Assembly (NCBI GenBank): GCA_022036555.1
Contig: CM039133.1
Coordinates: forward strand, 1,057,184-1,121,183
DNA from: Microstegium vimineum
Taxonomy: Eukaryota; Streptophyta; Magnoliopsida; Poales; Poaceae
Direction of reading: 5' to 3'
Length of the DNA: 64,000 bases
Shown one piece after another: positions 1 to 11,705 of the stretch (positions are counted from its first letter, which is position 1; every line of letters starts with the position of its first letter). The notes below the pieces were generated by a model. The model ran no database searches. It was not told where the DNA came from and worked only from the letters and a program-made list of their open reading frames with translations. Both the position numbers and the translations under genes were made by a program.

Positions 1-669
1 CCGCGGCCCCTTTTTAAATTCTGCATTGCAGAGTGTTTGGAATCTATTAAACACAACCTGCCTCCAAACTTTTTTTTTTTTTTTTCAAAAAAGCCTTGAT
101 TCTCATCAAAGATCAAATTTTGGCCCCCAAATTTCCTTCATGAATTCGATAATTTTTTTTGTTTGCTGTAAAATTTTGGAAACTGAAAGGAAAACTTTGT
201 CTCATTTTTTTTTTTAATACAAAAGAAAAAAAAAAAAAGGGGGGAAAAAGAATATCATTTCTCTTTTCGATTTATGGATTCATACTTTCTATAATCTTTT
301 TTTTCTACCCTTATTTTTTTTATTTCTTACTTTGTTCCTAAACCCAAAAGGGTTCTTGTAATCTTTTTTTATCTATTTCCCGGGGTTTTAATTTTTTTTT
401 ACCACTAAGGGGTTTTTGGGCCCCCCCCCGTTATCTCAAAAATTTTATAATGGGGGGGGGGAAAAAAATTTAGATGAGTTGCAATTAAAATTTTAAAAAC
501 CATAAGTGGGACACCCGATTCTAGTCCTTTAAACCCCCTTCAATATAAAAGTTGTTATGGTTTCATCTTGGAAATAAAAGCATGAATTAAAAATTAAAAA
601 TAGCTTTTGGGGGCACGATCCTCTCGGCCCTGGTTTGGGGGTACCATTTGGCATGCTTTTTCTGACGTT

Positions 670-945
670 ATCGGCTCGGCTTTTTTTTTTTGGGCTGTTT
701 GCTATTTCCTTCCTTCGCTAAGATTAGTAGGCCCAAACTGTTCTGGAATTTTCTGTTGGGATTAAAATTTGGGCCCGGAAAATTTCTTTTTTGGTTTCCA
801 AATCTTTGGTTTGCCGTGAAATTTTTGTGGGTAAGTTTTTTGGGAAAACAGCCAAGCCCGGGGGCCCTCGATCCGTGAATGAATGTTTTCCCCCAAAACG
901 GATAAAAAAAATAAAAAAGAAATAAAATACTAATGCACTTTATAT
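670..945 (+). repeat. Degenerate relative of 17095-17370
   Basis: Both places share the blocks 'gtttgctatttc', 'aagattagt' and a GGCC-containing piece in the same order. They then share an A-rich 'aaaaaagaaata' tract leading to 'taatgca'. The copy here differs by many substitutions and lengthened homopolymers. It may be an old dispersed repeat or a badly called duplicate of the same locus. Confidence 0.5.
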
Positions 946-1073
946 ATTTTACCGCCCCTCCTTGTTCTAGAAAGATTTTAACCTAGTTTTCAGTTGAGTT
1001 ATTACTAGTTTGGGGAGAAAATTTTTATTAAAAATTTTTTAACCTCAAATAAAACCTCGGCTCCCCTGGTGTA

Positions 1074-1075
<2 letters not shown>

Positions 1076-1129
<54 letters not shown>
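1076..1129 (+). repeat. 54-base poly-C run
   Basis: An uninterrupted run of 54 cytosines is followed, after a single A, by five more. Such a long G/C homopolymer is rare in plant DNA and is hard to clone or sequence accurately. A second, 19-base C run (57841-57859) disrupts the Helitron helicase. Confidence 0.9.
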
Positions 1130-3163
1130 ACCCCCAAAAAGGACCATCAGCAAGGCAAGGGGTCCCCTTCCCCAAAGCATGTCTGTCTTCGTAGTACACC
1201 CTTTTACTAGCAGGGGAAACTCTCTTGCTTTGGGTCCTTCTCTCCTCCCGGGGAAAAATCCTCCTAAGAGATCTACCTCCCAAAATATATCCATTTTTAG
1301 AAGAGGGGCCCCCCTCGGTTAAAAGGCATGCAGCCTTTTCCTGCCTTTTTAAATTTAGTCACTTATAAACCCCCACTTAGTGTTTTCCCCTTCCCACTCT
1401 AACAGTTGAGCGGTCAGCTGAGCAGAGTACGTGGATGCATTTTTTTTCCAAACCCCACCTCCCTTTCCCCTACTCTTCACCTCCCAAAAACCCAAAAGCA
1501 GCAGACCTGATCAGCTCCCCCCCTCCCCCCCCCTCTATCCGCGGCGGGGAGCGTCCCCCCCAGCCCACCTTTAGCAGACAATGGCAACGGCAGCGATGCC
1601 CTCCCCCCCTCGTCAGCTAGCGGCGGGGAGGGTCCCCCCACCCACTCGGAGCAAAAAAAAAACAAAAAAAAAAAAAAAAAAAGGGCGGCAGCTATTTCCC
1701 CTTCCCTACCCGCCAGCCCGTGGAGGCATTTTCCTCCCCCCCCCTCTCCCCCCAATTGGGGTGGCCCCCTGCCCTCAGATTTGGCAAGCCCAAGGCCCTT
1801 TGGTGGTTTGCGAGCCAGATCCGGGGTGGATCTCGGTGGTGCAGGCTTTTGAGGGGGCGGATCCAGCTTCAAGCCGCGGTGCGGGCCCCTCTCTCTCTCT
1901 CTCTCTCACAAGATGGATAAACCCCAAAGGGCCCCCCTAGGCGGCGGTGAGCTTTATCTGAGCGGATCATGGGGGGGTTCGAGCAGGCTTCTTTACGGGG
2001 GTGTGGAAGCGGCGGCGCCGCCCTCCCCCACCCCAGTGGTTTCGCCAAACTCTAGTTCCCGGTTTTGGGGGGCGGATCTGGCGGAGCTGTTGTGTAGATT
2101 CGGTAAGCAGAGCAGGGGCTCGAGGATAAGCTCAGTAGGTTGTCCACTGATTTTTTTTTTTTCTTTTTTTTTGTATTTATTATTGAGGCGGGGATTTCAA
2201 CCCCTGGGAATATAAATTTTTTCCGAGACCATTGGACCGAGAAGTTTTAAGCATGGTCATTTAATCTAATCTTTTTCGCCCCCCTCAAAAAAAAGTTTTG
2301 TAGGAGTGGATCATCGGCTATAACTACTACTAAAAGAATATTTTTTTCAAATCCTATAATAAATTATGAAAAATACAAGTACCATGTAAAAAGAAATTAA
2401 ATTTGGGTGTATTGGATTTTACCACAAAAACCAACCCAAACTGAGTAGTTCAAATTCCACTTTTATTAATAACAAAGCGGTATAATTTTTTTAAAAGGGA
2501 AATTTAATAATAAAATATTTTTTTTGTATATGATGTACAAAACCATGCCTTCCTGATGATAACAAATTGGGGGTTTATACAACGTACTTTAAACCCATAT
2601 GAACCCCTAAGAAAAATTTTTCAAAAAATTAGAGCTAATTTGATGGCTAAAAAAAAGAAAAAAAACAAGGTGCCCTCTCATGAAAACTTTCTAACCTTGT
2701 ATTCAAAAGCAAATTACAGAAATAGAATTAACCTTTTACGTGCGCCCTACTCAGTGCCCCCCGGCCTGATCCCGGCCCATCACAAAAAAAAAAAAACATG
2801 CCAGATTACAAGTGATGGCAATCACGTGTGTTTTTGACAGCACATAGAAATCATATATTTCTATGGGAAAAGGGGGAGGGCAGAACTCATATAAAATACA
2901 CTACCGCGCGGTGTAAGGTATATGATTCTAGTTGATCGTGCAGTATCAATTATCGAGTGTAAAAGCATGGCTGAGCTGTGTCAGGTCTCCCTTTTTTGTT
3001 TTTAAAAAAAATCCATTAGGAAATGGGAAAAGGGGGGTAAAAACACACCACAAGAAATGATTATTCCAACACTTTAGCGAGGGAATTTCGTCGCCTACAA
3101 ATAGCGCATCTCTCGATCGGTGTCCCGCAGTCGCCCCCAGCGCTGGCTGATACGGCAGTACGT

Positions 3164-6100
3164 CAGGGTTCCCCAAAACCCGCTCCGGAACCGGTGGTTA
3201 CCGCGGTAACCGGCCAAACCGCCTACAACTGGTTGGGTTTTTTCGGTACGGTTTGATTCAAAATTTTAAATTTGAATTTCAAAAAATGAAAATTTAAAAA
3301 AATCCTAAAAATAGTTCAGATTTATGAGTCGAATGGTTAAAAAATTTTTTAAATTGGAGTTCGTTTGCTATTTATTTTGACGTGTTTAAGTTTTAAAAAA
3401 AAAAGAAAAAAGAAAAAAATTGGCCCGGGCCCCTTAAGGGCCCATAGCCCATTTCGTCCCGGTGCCTCTACAAGGAGGCGAGGGCGTGGGGGGGGGGGTG
3501 TCGGCTCCCACAAAAACCCATCCGCCCCCTCCCCTTTCCCCCTTCCCCCCGAGCGTCGCGCGCTCCGCCTCCGCGCCTCGGTTACCGACGGCCGGCGGCG
3601 GTTACCCAGGGGAAGGGGTCGGTAACCGCCCCCGTCCCCAAATCCCACGCCCCCGAGCGGTTACCGACCGGGTTGGGGCGGTTACCGACGAGCGCCGGTA
3701 ACCGACCCGGGTCGAAGGTAAGCTTTTTTTTTGTTTTTTTTTTATTTCCTTTCATTTGTAGTTGTTTTATTTTTTTAAGATTTAGTTAGAACAAACTTAG
3801 GTGTGGTTGATGGAGTATAGGGTAAAAAAATATTTATTGTATGATTTAGGTGGATTTTATTTAGGGTGTATATAGGAGTTGGTTGGTTTGGATTTGGTTT
3901 GCGGTTGAATTTGTTTAGGATGTAGTAGGATTTAGGATTTAGGATTTTTTTGTTAGGATTTTTGGGTTTGGTGGATTTAGGTGTTGTTAGGGTTTGGGTT
4001 TTTTTGCGGTATGATTTGTTTCATGTGGTTTTGATTTGTTTGGTTGTCCATTTTTGCAGGAAGCAATGCCGAAAGGGGTATGGGAGCATGGTGAGAATCT
4101 TGCCCCGGTTGGAGATGCAATTACTGCCGTACACAAAAAAACGGGGGTGGTGCTTCCCCCTTGAAGCAGCATTTGGCTGCGCGCGGACGCAGGTGATCCA
4201 CTGCAGCAAGGTTGCCGAAAGAAGTCCGGGAGTACTTTCAGCAGGACATCGACAGAACTAGGCAGGCAACTAGTGACCGCTCTCGGCAGAGGGTTGCACG
4301 AGAGGTTTGCTGCAGCGGAGGGCAACCACCCCCTTGACGATGGCGAATACGAGGCTCAGTTCCAGGCAGCCATTATCAGTCCAGAGCAGAATATGAGTAC
4401 CAAGAGGGGGTGCAGTGGAGAGGAGGCACTTACGAGCATAGAGGTGACGTGGTAGTGGTACTGCTTCGCAGGGGGGCAATCCTTTGCAGAGGATGTTTCG
4501 GAGGTCTGCTTCACAGAGGCAGACCCCTGCAGCGGTGGATGACTACAACTTGGCAGCCAGTACGAGGGGTGGACTGAAGCAGACAAGGATTGATACAGGG
4601 TCATGGACGCAGAGGGGAAGGAACGCGAAGAATGCAATTGGGAAAGCTTGGGGAAAGTTTTTCCATACTGCAGGAATCCCCGGGAGACAGGCGGACAATC
4701 CGTACTTTGTTAGTGCGGTCAGGGAGACGCAGAAGTGGGTAAGTACATATACTTGGAGACCTATGTCATTACGTATATTTCTCTATTCTCATGATTCTCT
4801 TACGATTGCAGGTGAAGGCACCGCGTCACCCAGTGCAAGGGATATAGATGGGAAGTACCTCGATCAGAACGAGGCGTACTTGCAGAGCCGGTATGCAAAG
4901 TTTCAGGAAGAGTGGCCCATGTTTGGGGTCACGTTGATGTGTGATTCGTGGACGGGCCCAACAAGAATGAATGTCATCAATTTTTTGATCTATAGCAATG
5001 GCGTCATGTGGTTCCACAAGTCAGTTGATGCGACTGAAAGAAGCCAAGATTCATCTTATTTGTTGGGGGTACGTCCAAAATATTGTGTCAGTTCACATGC
5101 ATTATGTTTTCTCGGTTCCACTAAATGTTGTGCCTACTTGTGCAGCTGATTCACAAGGTGGTTGAGGAGATAGGTGCTGAGCATATTGTACATATCGACA
5201 CGGACAATGACTCCAACTTCAAGAAAGCATGCCAGAGATTGAACGAGGAGTATGAGCATATTGTTTGGACCCCTTGCCTTGCACACACCATCAACTTGAT
5301 GCTGAAGGATATTAGTCAAAGGCCGGAGCATGCAGATATGATCTCTGTATGCAAGCGCATTTCAACTTGGCTGCACAACCATGGCTAGTTGAATGCAATG
5401 ATGAGGGAAGCCATTGGTGGTGAGTTGGTCAAATGGAATGCCACTAGGTTTGGGACCAACTACATGTTCATAGAGAGCTTCCATCGAAAGCGTGATCGTT
5501 TTATGGAGTGGATGAGATCTCCCGAGTTCTTGCATAGTAGGTGGGGAAAAATCCAAGGAAGGACATTATGCTCACGCAAGATTATCTAGTATAAGTGGTG
5601 GGATGGACTTAAATACATCATCGATTCAGTAGCACCAATTTATAGGTTCCTTCGGTTCACTGATCAAGATAAGCGACCTAACCTGTGTGACGTAGTGTAC
5701 AACTTCCAAGAGTGCAAAAAGGAGATGGAGACCTTCTTTGGAACAAATGCCCAAACATGGCATGAGTACAAGGCTGTCATGGATGATAGGATTGTGGACG
5801 TGTACTATGGCACGTATGTGGGCCCAGGTGCGATCACAACCATTGTTAAAATAGCAATCTCTACATATTGAGTATTTACCATATGCTAATTTGTCGTGCA
5901 TCATATGTTGCAGCTGCTGTCCTGAACCCGAGGCTTGTATATCGTTACAATCCAACTCCGCAAATGTTTGGTGGCCTCAGGGAAGCATTTGGGAAAATGA
6001 CGGATGTGCATACCGTTGTCTTGGCATTACAGGAGGCAGAAACATTCCGCCAACACCTTGGGGAGTTTGGCACTGAGCTGGCCATGAAAATGGCCATCGA

Positions 6101-7907
6101 CCCCAATACAACCCCATGTAAAAGTACTTTTGAATTCCTTTTTTTGTCTTTTTGAGCACATACCTAACATAATGGGTTCCACTTGCAGCTCAGTGGTGGT
6201 TGCTGTTCGGCAGGCACACTCCAAATCTGCAAAAACTTGCGTTGAGGCTTGTTGCACAATGTGTATCCTCCAGTGGATGCGAGCGCAACTAGAGTACATT
6301 TGCCTTAGTGCACACGAAGGTTCGTAATCGCTTGTCCCACAAAAAACTGAACAAGCTTGTGTATGTGAACTACAACTTTCGCCTGCGACTCGCGGATACC
6401 TCCAGACCACCTAGGCGTGAGGGAAGAAGACTTCATTGACCAGTTCACGCAGATATCCTTTTACGATACGGATAATCCGGTTCGAGACTGGATGGAGTAT
6501 GGCAGATCCAACAAGGCTCCAGTTCTCGACGAAGAAGACGAAGAAGTGGACATCCCTCTTCCGTCCCGTATTGTGAGGTACGTTGTTGTACTTTGTTAGC
6601 CACTAACAAACCATACTTTTAATAATATGATTCATTCTTTGTAATGACAGAGACCAAGTGGACCCCGACGATCTTGGGCTCATCAGTGATTGGGCCCGTA
6701 GACATGTGGGTGACACGCATCTTGGCAAAAGAAAATACCAGACGGGACCTAGGCAGGAGGACCCCAAAAGCCAGAAACGAAAGGGGAAGCGAGTGCAACA
6801 ACCTGTCACCAGCGATGCTTCGACAGATGATGGCGAGGAGGGTGAGGAAAGTCCACGGTACCAGAAGTCCGATGACAGCAGCTCAGCACATGACAGTGGA
6901 GACGGTGATAGTGGTGACGATGACACTGCAGCTGCTAGTGGTGGTGGTGGTGGGCTGGGGGTTCTGCAGTTGGTGGTGGTGGTAGTGGTCTTGCTGATGT
7001 TGGTGGACTTCGTTTCACAGGTATCCATTGCTACAGACATTTTTTCTGTCTATGACTATTGACTAGTACTAATTATGGTCGGCTGCAGGCGAGACGGACT
7101 TCACACATGCTACTCAGGACCGCGACCATGGGCAGCCGGAATCGCAGAGGAGAGCTTACGACCCGACGGACTGCTACGGCACGCCACAGTACTCCTCTTC
7201 CTCGTACAGTGATACATCGTCCGGTGGTGGTATACCTACCCAGTTCCTGACATCAGCACGCAGCCGACCACTAGATGGGTCTACGAATGGCAAGACCCGA
7301 ATTTCTACAACATGTTAGTGCAGGAATGGGAGACCACAGCTCATTGGACGGGCCAATCATGGATAGACTACAAGGCTCAGCTTCAAACGCGCGGTATCGC
7401 TCTAATGTCCACCGCGGAGTATGAGGAGGCATGCCGAAACGGGATCTTCCCTTATATTCTATGCCAGTGACCATGATGTTTGCATGTCTACGACACAAGG
7501 TATTTCCATGGACGATTTGTTGTTGCAACGGTGAACTACGTTATTTCCGTCGTGAATTTGTGACTAGTGCATCACTATGATATTTCGATGGGTTGTCCAT
7601 TTGTGTCACGCTATTTTCCCCTGAATTGTGTGTTCTATTTACATCATTATGTGCAAAGGTCATGCAAAAAAATGGATTGTTTCAAGCAAAAAATAAAGAC
7701 TACCCGGCGGTTTGGAGCGGTTACCGACCAAACCGGACGGTAACCGACCCTAACCGACCGGTTACCGGTAGCAGACCGTTTGAACTACGTCATTTGAATT
7801 CAAAATGCAAACTGTTCGGTTTGGGGCCGGTTTGGGCGGTTACCGACGGTTACCGGCAAACCGCCGGCCACCGGTTGCCGGATCCAAAACGGTTAGGGTA
7901 AAACCTG
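3164..7907 (+). mobile_element. hAT-superfamily DNA transposon, full length but decayed
   Basis: The left end begins CAGGGTTCCCCAAAAC and the right end, read on the minus strand, begins CAGGTTTTACCCTAACC. Both continue into a shared AACCGGTGG block, giving imperfect terminal inverted repeats. The subterminal 250-400 bp on each side are packed with GGTTACCG/CGGTAACC motifs (3590-3715 and 7700-7890), as expected for clustered transposase-binding sites. Between them lies one plus-strand hAT transposase pseudogene. The foldback element at 52942-53469 has the same ends and a perfect 8-bp TSD, the hAT signature. The flanking 8-mers of this copy do not match, so its TSD is lost or rearranged. Confidence 0.85.
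4066..7470 (+). pseudogene. hAT transposase (BED finger, DUF659 and hAT dimerisation), inactivated
   Basis: The domain order is that of plant DUF659-type hAT transposases. A BED-like N-terminus (about 4066-4270) contains KQHLAA and VIHCSKV. The DUF659 core (about 4690-5580) reads NPYFVSAV, then GVTLMCDSWTGP, then HIDTDND and TPCLAHTINLMLKDI. A C-terminal dimerisation block (about 6185-6400) has SSSGCERN, then VHTKVRNRL and LNKLVYVNYN. An acidic tail ends at TGA 7468-7470. Several GT-AG introns fit, for example exon joins near 4811 and 5146. It is dead: TAG at 5386-5388 and 6290-6292 (the latter replaces the invariant Trp after CERN), a frame loss near 5560 and another near 6420. The start is the ATG just after a TTTTTGCAG acceptor, so a 5' exon may be missing. 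Confidence 0.85.
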
Positions 7908-9130
7908 GTCCCCACACGCCACACCCAAGACATGACTCTATGGGATTTTTTAATTAGCATCCCACCAGTTTTTATATTAATCCAACGATGGCGCCCTGCT
8001 GATCCTATTTTGAGATATTGCATATCAAAGGTTAAAGACAAAAAAAAAATTGCAGCAACATCAAAGATTAACTATGACGCTGACTATATAAAACAAAACT
8101 GGGTTGTTTTCACTGAACTACGGCCTAAAGAGCAACTGCATTAAGGAATCGATAAGGACATGCATATGTGAAAAACCAAAAGGCAAGAACATACAGTTGA
8201 TCAAACACATCAACAGTGATTGATGATGTAAAATCAAATAGGAAACATACTACCCACTAAGACCGAAAGCAGAGCACCTTTACCTGCATCCCAGTTTCAG
8301 TTGTTTGGCATTTGTACCTACCTGAGATCGGCACAACCATTGCTCCAATAGCTACGAATTATTATTGTAATGAAAACCACTACAATGTAAGGATCCAGAC
8401 CAGAGATAGAGAAAAAGAAAGTGAATTGAATATATTTCCCAACATCGTCGTGGGCAACCTGACTATCTTGAAGACTTGAACTGCACTTGGCAAAACAGGG
8501 GAAAACAAAAAGAAAAGACAATGACTTAAATATCAATAAACTAAGAAGTGGTAAAAAGGAAGAATGGTTGCATCCTATGCATTTCCTTCTAATATGTTAT
8601 GAATTTACACAGACTAAAAAAGTCATCCATTTCACATCAGACCTCTGTAACAAACAACCTGATAGATCCAAGATGTCGCTTAACATACAGAATCATAAGT
8701 AGTTGTAGCTTTTATTTATCATATCATATCCAGTAAATGAAAGGAAAAGGTAAACCCAATGGCGTCCATATGTGATTTGCTCAGTAAGTTTGGTTTTTGC
8801 TATTGTAGAACATGGGATGAAGATGAAACAATAGCAAACAAAAGCCATAAATTAATAGGTATATGTAGATGAAACAGACAACGATAGATGAGTCCATTCT
8901 CTAATTATACTAAGTAGTTAGCAACTCTTTAATTTGAACGTCATCACTAATTTGGACCAGACACTTACCAAACCCATATCAACCAACGGAATAGATTCAT
9001 CAACTATAGGAAGTATTGTTGACTCCTATTTCAGATTATAGCACAAATTAGATCACAAACGTATTGTTTTCCTAGGGATAGAATGGCGTCTGCTTGAAAT
9101 TTAGAGACTGCTTGAAACCGCGTAGGTGAT
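7908..9130. other. Intergenic, nothing recognised
   Basis: This is AT-rich sequence with no frame over about 75 codons, no recognised domain and no clear terminal repeats. It resembles plant intron or intergenic DNA. Confidence 0.5.
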
Positions 9131-9960
9131 AGGCTAGCGGCATATAATTGATTGAAATTATGCGTTGGACCAGGATGATTGGCGCTGGCTGCTCTTTGAC
9201 TTATCATCTTCCTGTGAACTGGTTTGTTGTGCTAGCTTTTTGTCCTGCAGGATGCCGGGCGGCGGCTGATGCGGAACGACGACGGGGATTGCTTGAGCAG
9301 CGACAGGTGTCGAGCAGGAACCCGTGGCCCTGCAGCCACCGTGTTGTTGCCGCAACTAAAGGGCTCCTCCTAGTCCTTACTCCAGTTCGTGAGACGCCTT
9401 GCGCTCGCCCTCCTTGCCGTCGTCGTGGTTGTCACCTGAGCTCATTCTCGGACGCCGCTAGCTCTCGAGCTCCCACGTGGCTCCAAAGCCCGAGGTGACA
9501 CAAAAAAATTAATCGTCGTGAGACTGTAGCGTCAGGAACATTTTATCGAACAACATACCTTCACCAACATAGCGGGCGTAAGCCGGTGTCGGAGTCGGAG
9601 GCCCCCGGGTCGTCGGCGTGGTGGGGGTCTTGCGCCAGAGCTGGATGAACGACGAGGCCCGGGCCCCGTGAGCGGGAGCTCGGAGGCCGCGGCTGCGGCG
9701 TTGGCTGCCGTGGAGGAGGTGTCGGACGGAGGGCGTCGGGGACTGGTGACCAGCGGTCGGAGATTTGGCGGTGGCGCCTGGGCCTTGCATTGGCTCCGTG
9801 GCGAAGGAGTAGGGACGGGGAGTCGAACAGGGCTGGCGTGTGGGGTGGGGGGGTTGCGGCTGTGCGTGGAGAAGGTCGTGGCCTCGTGGGCGTGCGACGG
9901 TTCCGCGGGCACCTATCGCGCAGGGAGACGAGGTGAATAAACAGACGTATATATGAATGC
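9131..9960. other. GC-rich exon-like debris
   Basis: Two GC-rich blocks stand out from AT-rich surroundings. On the plus strand, 9250-9498 follows a good acceptor (ttgtcctgcag) and stays open but matches nothing I know. On the minus strand, 9570-9930 is open, proline/serine/alanine-rich, and runs into a donor-like AAG|GTATGT near 9560. The abrupt GC change suggests fragments of a host gene captured by a transposon or left by a deletion. I could not name a family. Confidence 0.3.
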
Positions 9961-10049
9961 ATTTAATTATTTGGTTACAGTTATCGTCTCTACATATATG
10001 CATATAGAATTCAGTAATGATCTGACGTGCGTACGTACGTTCATGTTCA

Positions 10050-10058
10050 TATAAATAG
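10050..10058 (+). promoter_or_regulatory. TATA box of the small cysteine-rich gene
   Basis: TATAAATAG is a consensus plant TATA box. It lies about 160 bases before the ATG at 10210, which would put the transcript start near 10080-10090 and leave a CT-rich leader of about 125 bases. Confidence 0.6.
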
Positions 10059-10209
10059 CGCATCGCCGCTCGTTATCCCCCCATAGATGAGCATCATATC
10101 ATCAGCAGCTGAGAATACCAAATCGATCAGTCTTCTCCTACTTTCCTGCATCTATCATCCCTGCACGCAGCTGCTAGTCCAGTTCGTTATTGATCGCCGC
10201 CCGGGATCA

Positions 10210-10543
10210 ATGGCGGCTCCCGCCGGGATCGCCGCCGCCGTGCTCAAGACGGCCGTGTCGTGCTGCTCCTGCTGTCGGCCATGGGTCCGGCGCCGGCGAT
10301 GGCCGACTTGCACAGCGAATGCCGCGCGTTCTGTGATCCGAGGTGCGCTAGTTTCACTAATGATCTGTGCCGCAGCCTCGTCGCCATTTTCCCTTTTCTG
10401 GATCCACCACGTACTCGGCTTGACGTGCTTCGAGCGCGTGTGTCACCGTATGCGTGACCATCTGCACTGCAGACACCCTGACTCCGTCCGGCAGCCCACC
10501 GCCACCGGAGACTCCGCTGCCGCCGCCGTGCAAGCAATATTGA
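10210..10543 (+). pseudogene. Small secreted cysteine-rich protein, frameshifted
   Basis: The ATG at 10210 opens an N-terminus MAAPAGIAAAVLKTAV. This should run into a hydrophobic LLLLSAMG core and an AxA-type signal-peptidase site (PAPAMA), but those residues lie in another frame from 10260. That second frame continues with C-x3-C-x3-C spacing (ECRAFCDPRC) and another Cys (NDLC). After a further frame change a cysteine-containing and proline-rich tail (SPPPPETPLPPPCKQY) ends at TGA 10541-10543. The result resembles thionin-like or other small secreted plant cysteine-rich peptides, but I cannot assign a family. It sits behind a good TATA box. Two frame breaks suggest a recent pseudogene; consensus errors or an unseen intron are possible alternatives. 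Confidence 0.5.
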
Positions 10544-10571
10544 TGTGTCCGCACTATTCCTAAAGTATATC

Positions 10572-10668
10572 CCTACATATGTCCCTTTATATATGTGTCA
10601 ACTCGAGAAAAACGTGTTTATAAGGAAAATACGGTTGTCGAGTGACAAATATAAAGGGGCATATATAG
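10572..10668. repeat. Short imperfect hairpin
   Basis: The left arm (cctttatat, then gtgtcaactcgag) is complementary to the right arm (gtcgagtgacaaatataaagg). This makes a stem of about 35 bp just before the CACTA terminus. It could be a miniature foldback element or a structured 3' end of the gene upstream. Confidence 0.5.
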
Positions 10669-11028
10669 CAGGCGGCCACTACTACAGAGGTGGCTTTTAG
10701 CCACGGTCCGTAACGACCTTTAGTCCCGGTTAGCAATTCGGGACTAAAGGTCTATTCTTTTAGTCCCGGTTGGTCCGTAAGGACCTTTAGTCCCGGTTTA
10801 GCAATTCGGGACTAAAGGTCTATTCTTTTAGTCCCGGTTGCTGGAACTGGGGCTAGAGGTTCGGGACTAAAGGTCTATTCTTTTAGTCCCGGTTGCTGGA
10901 ACTGGGGCTAGAGGTTCCTTCCGCGGGGCTAAAGGTTCCTTGCGCTAAAAAAAATGCCTCAACTATTCTTTTAGTCCCGGTTGATCCGTAAGGACGGTTC
11001 CTTCCGCTAAAAAAATGCCTCAACCAAC

Positions 11029-11102
11029 TGCGCCCTCTGAGTTTCGAACCCAAGACCTCATGCACTGCCTCGCATGCGCTTACCACCCCACCTACGCAAC
11101 AC
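11029..11102 (-). other. tRNA-like sequence with A-box and B-box-like motifs
   Basis: On the minus strand GTGGGGTGGTAAGCGC resembles a D-arm/A-box. It is followed by an ATGC...GCAT stem-loop in anticodon-arm position, then GGGTTCGAAAC, close to the B-box consensus GGTTCGANNCC. The acceptor stem is not convincing. A decayed tRNA or a tRNA-derived SINE head inside the outer CACTA arm fits best. Confidence 0.3.
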
Positions 11103-11705
11103 ATCTATCAATGGATGAGACGTTTTCCTTTTGAACCCACCGTAGAGAGATCTTTAGCCCCGGTTGGTAACCCTTTAGCCCCGGTTGGTAACACCAACCG
11201 AGACCTTTTAGTCCCGGTTGTTGTAGCCTCGGACAAAAAAATAACCGGGACACTAGTACAGAACCGGGTTTTAACCCCGGTCTGTAAGGGCCTTTAGTCC
11301 CGGTGCCTGAACGGGGGCTAAGGATTCGGGACTAAATGTCCCCCCCTTTAGCCCCGGTTCGTAGGTCCGGGGCTAAAGCTCGACCTTTAGCCCCGGTTGA
11401 TAATACCAACCGGGGCTAAAGGGTGCGCCAGGTGGCGCAGGTGGGCCACTCGTGGCAGCACCTTTTAGCCTCAGTTGGTATTACCAACCGAGGCTAAAGA
11501 CCCTTTTTCTGATTTTGGTTTTCCAATTAGATTAGGTATTCAAATGCTTCTAATACATGTATTCACGCACTTATAAGTTACTTTCAAACATTAAACACAA
11601 ATAAACTATGAAACTCTAAAGTATAATATATATATATATATATGCACATAAAATTTACATCATTATTCATTGTTACTTGACTTAAGACACGAACGCTCTC
11701 GCCAC

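Larger units (their letters stand above)
1..3163. other. Low-complexity, homopolymer-rich region without a supportable gene
   Basis: Every 100-200 bases this stretch has runs of eight or more identical bases (T, A, G or C), far more than the rest of the window. Short patches look like degraded plant intergenic or 5'-leader sequence, for example a CT repeat just before 1910 and GC-rich leader-like sequence at 1480-2110. No open frame has a recognisable domain, and the longest frames are poly-Gly or poly-Pro translations of homopolymers. Either an unpolished, error-rich contig end or very decayed DNA would explain it. I favour poor consensus because part of it is a garbled relative of sequence further along. 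Confidence 0.55.

Noticed and set aside
1005..1294. Glycine-rich open frames on the minus strand
   Set aside because: They are translations of the poly-C run; the Gly tract appears in every frame.
3156..7915. 8-bp TSD for the large hAT element
   Set aside because: Flanks CAGTACGT and GTCCCCAC do not match, so no TSD is claimed.
9509..10063. 184-codon minus-strand frame
   Set aside because: Pro/Ser/Arg-rich composition of GC-rich DNA with overlapping open frames in all phases; no domain. Kept only as exon-like debris.
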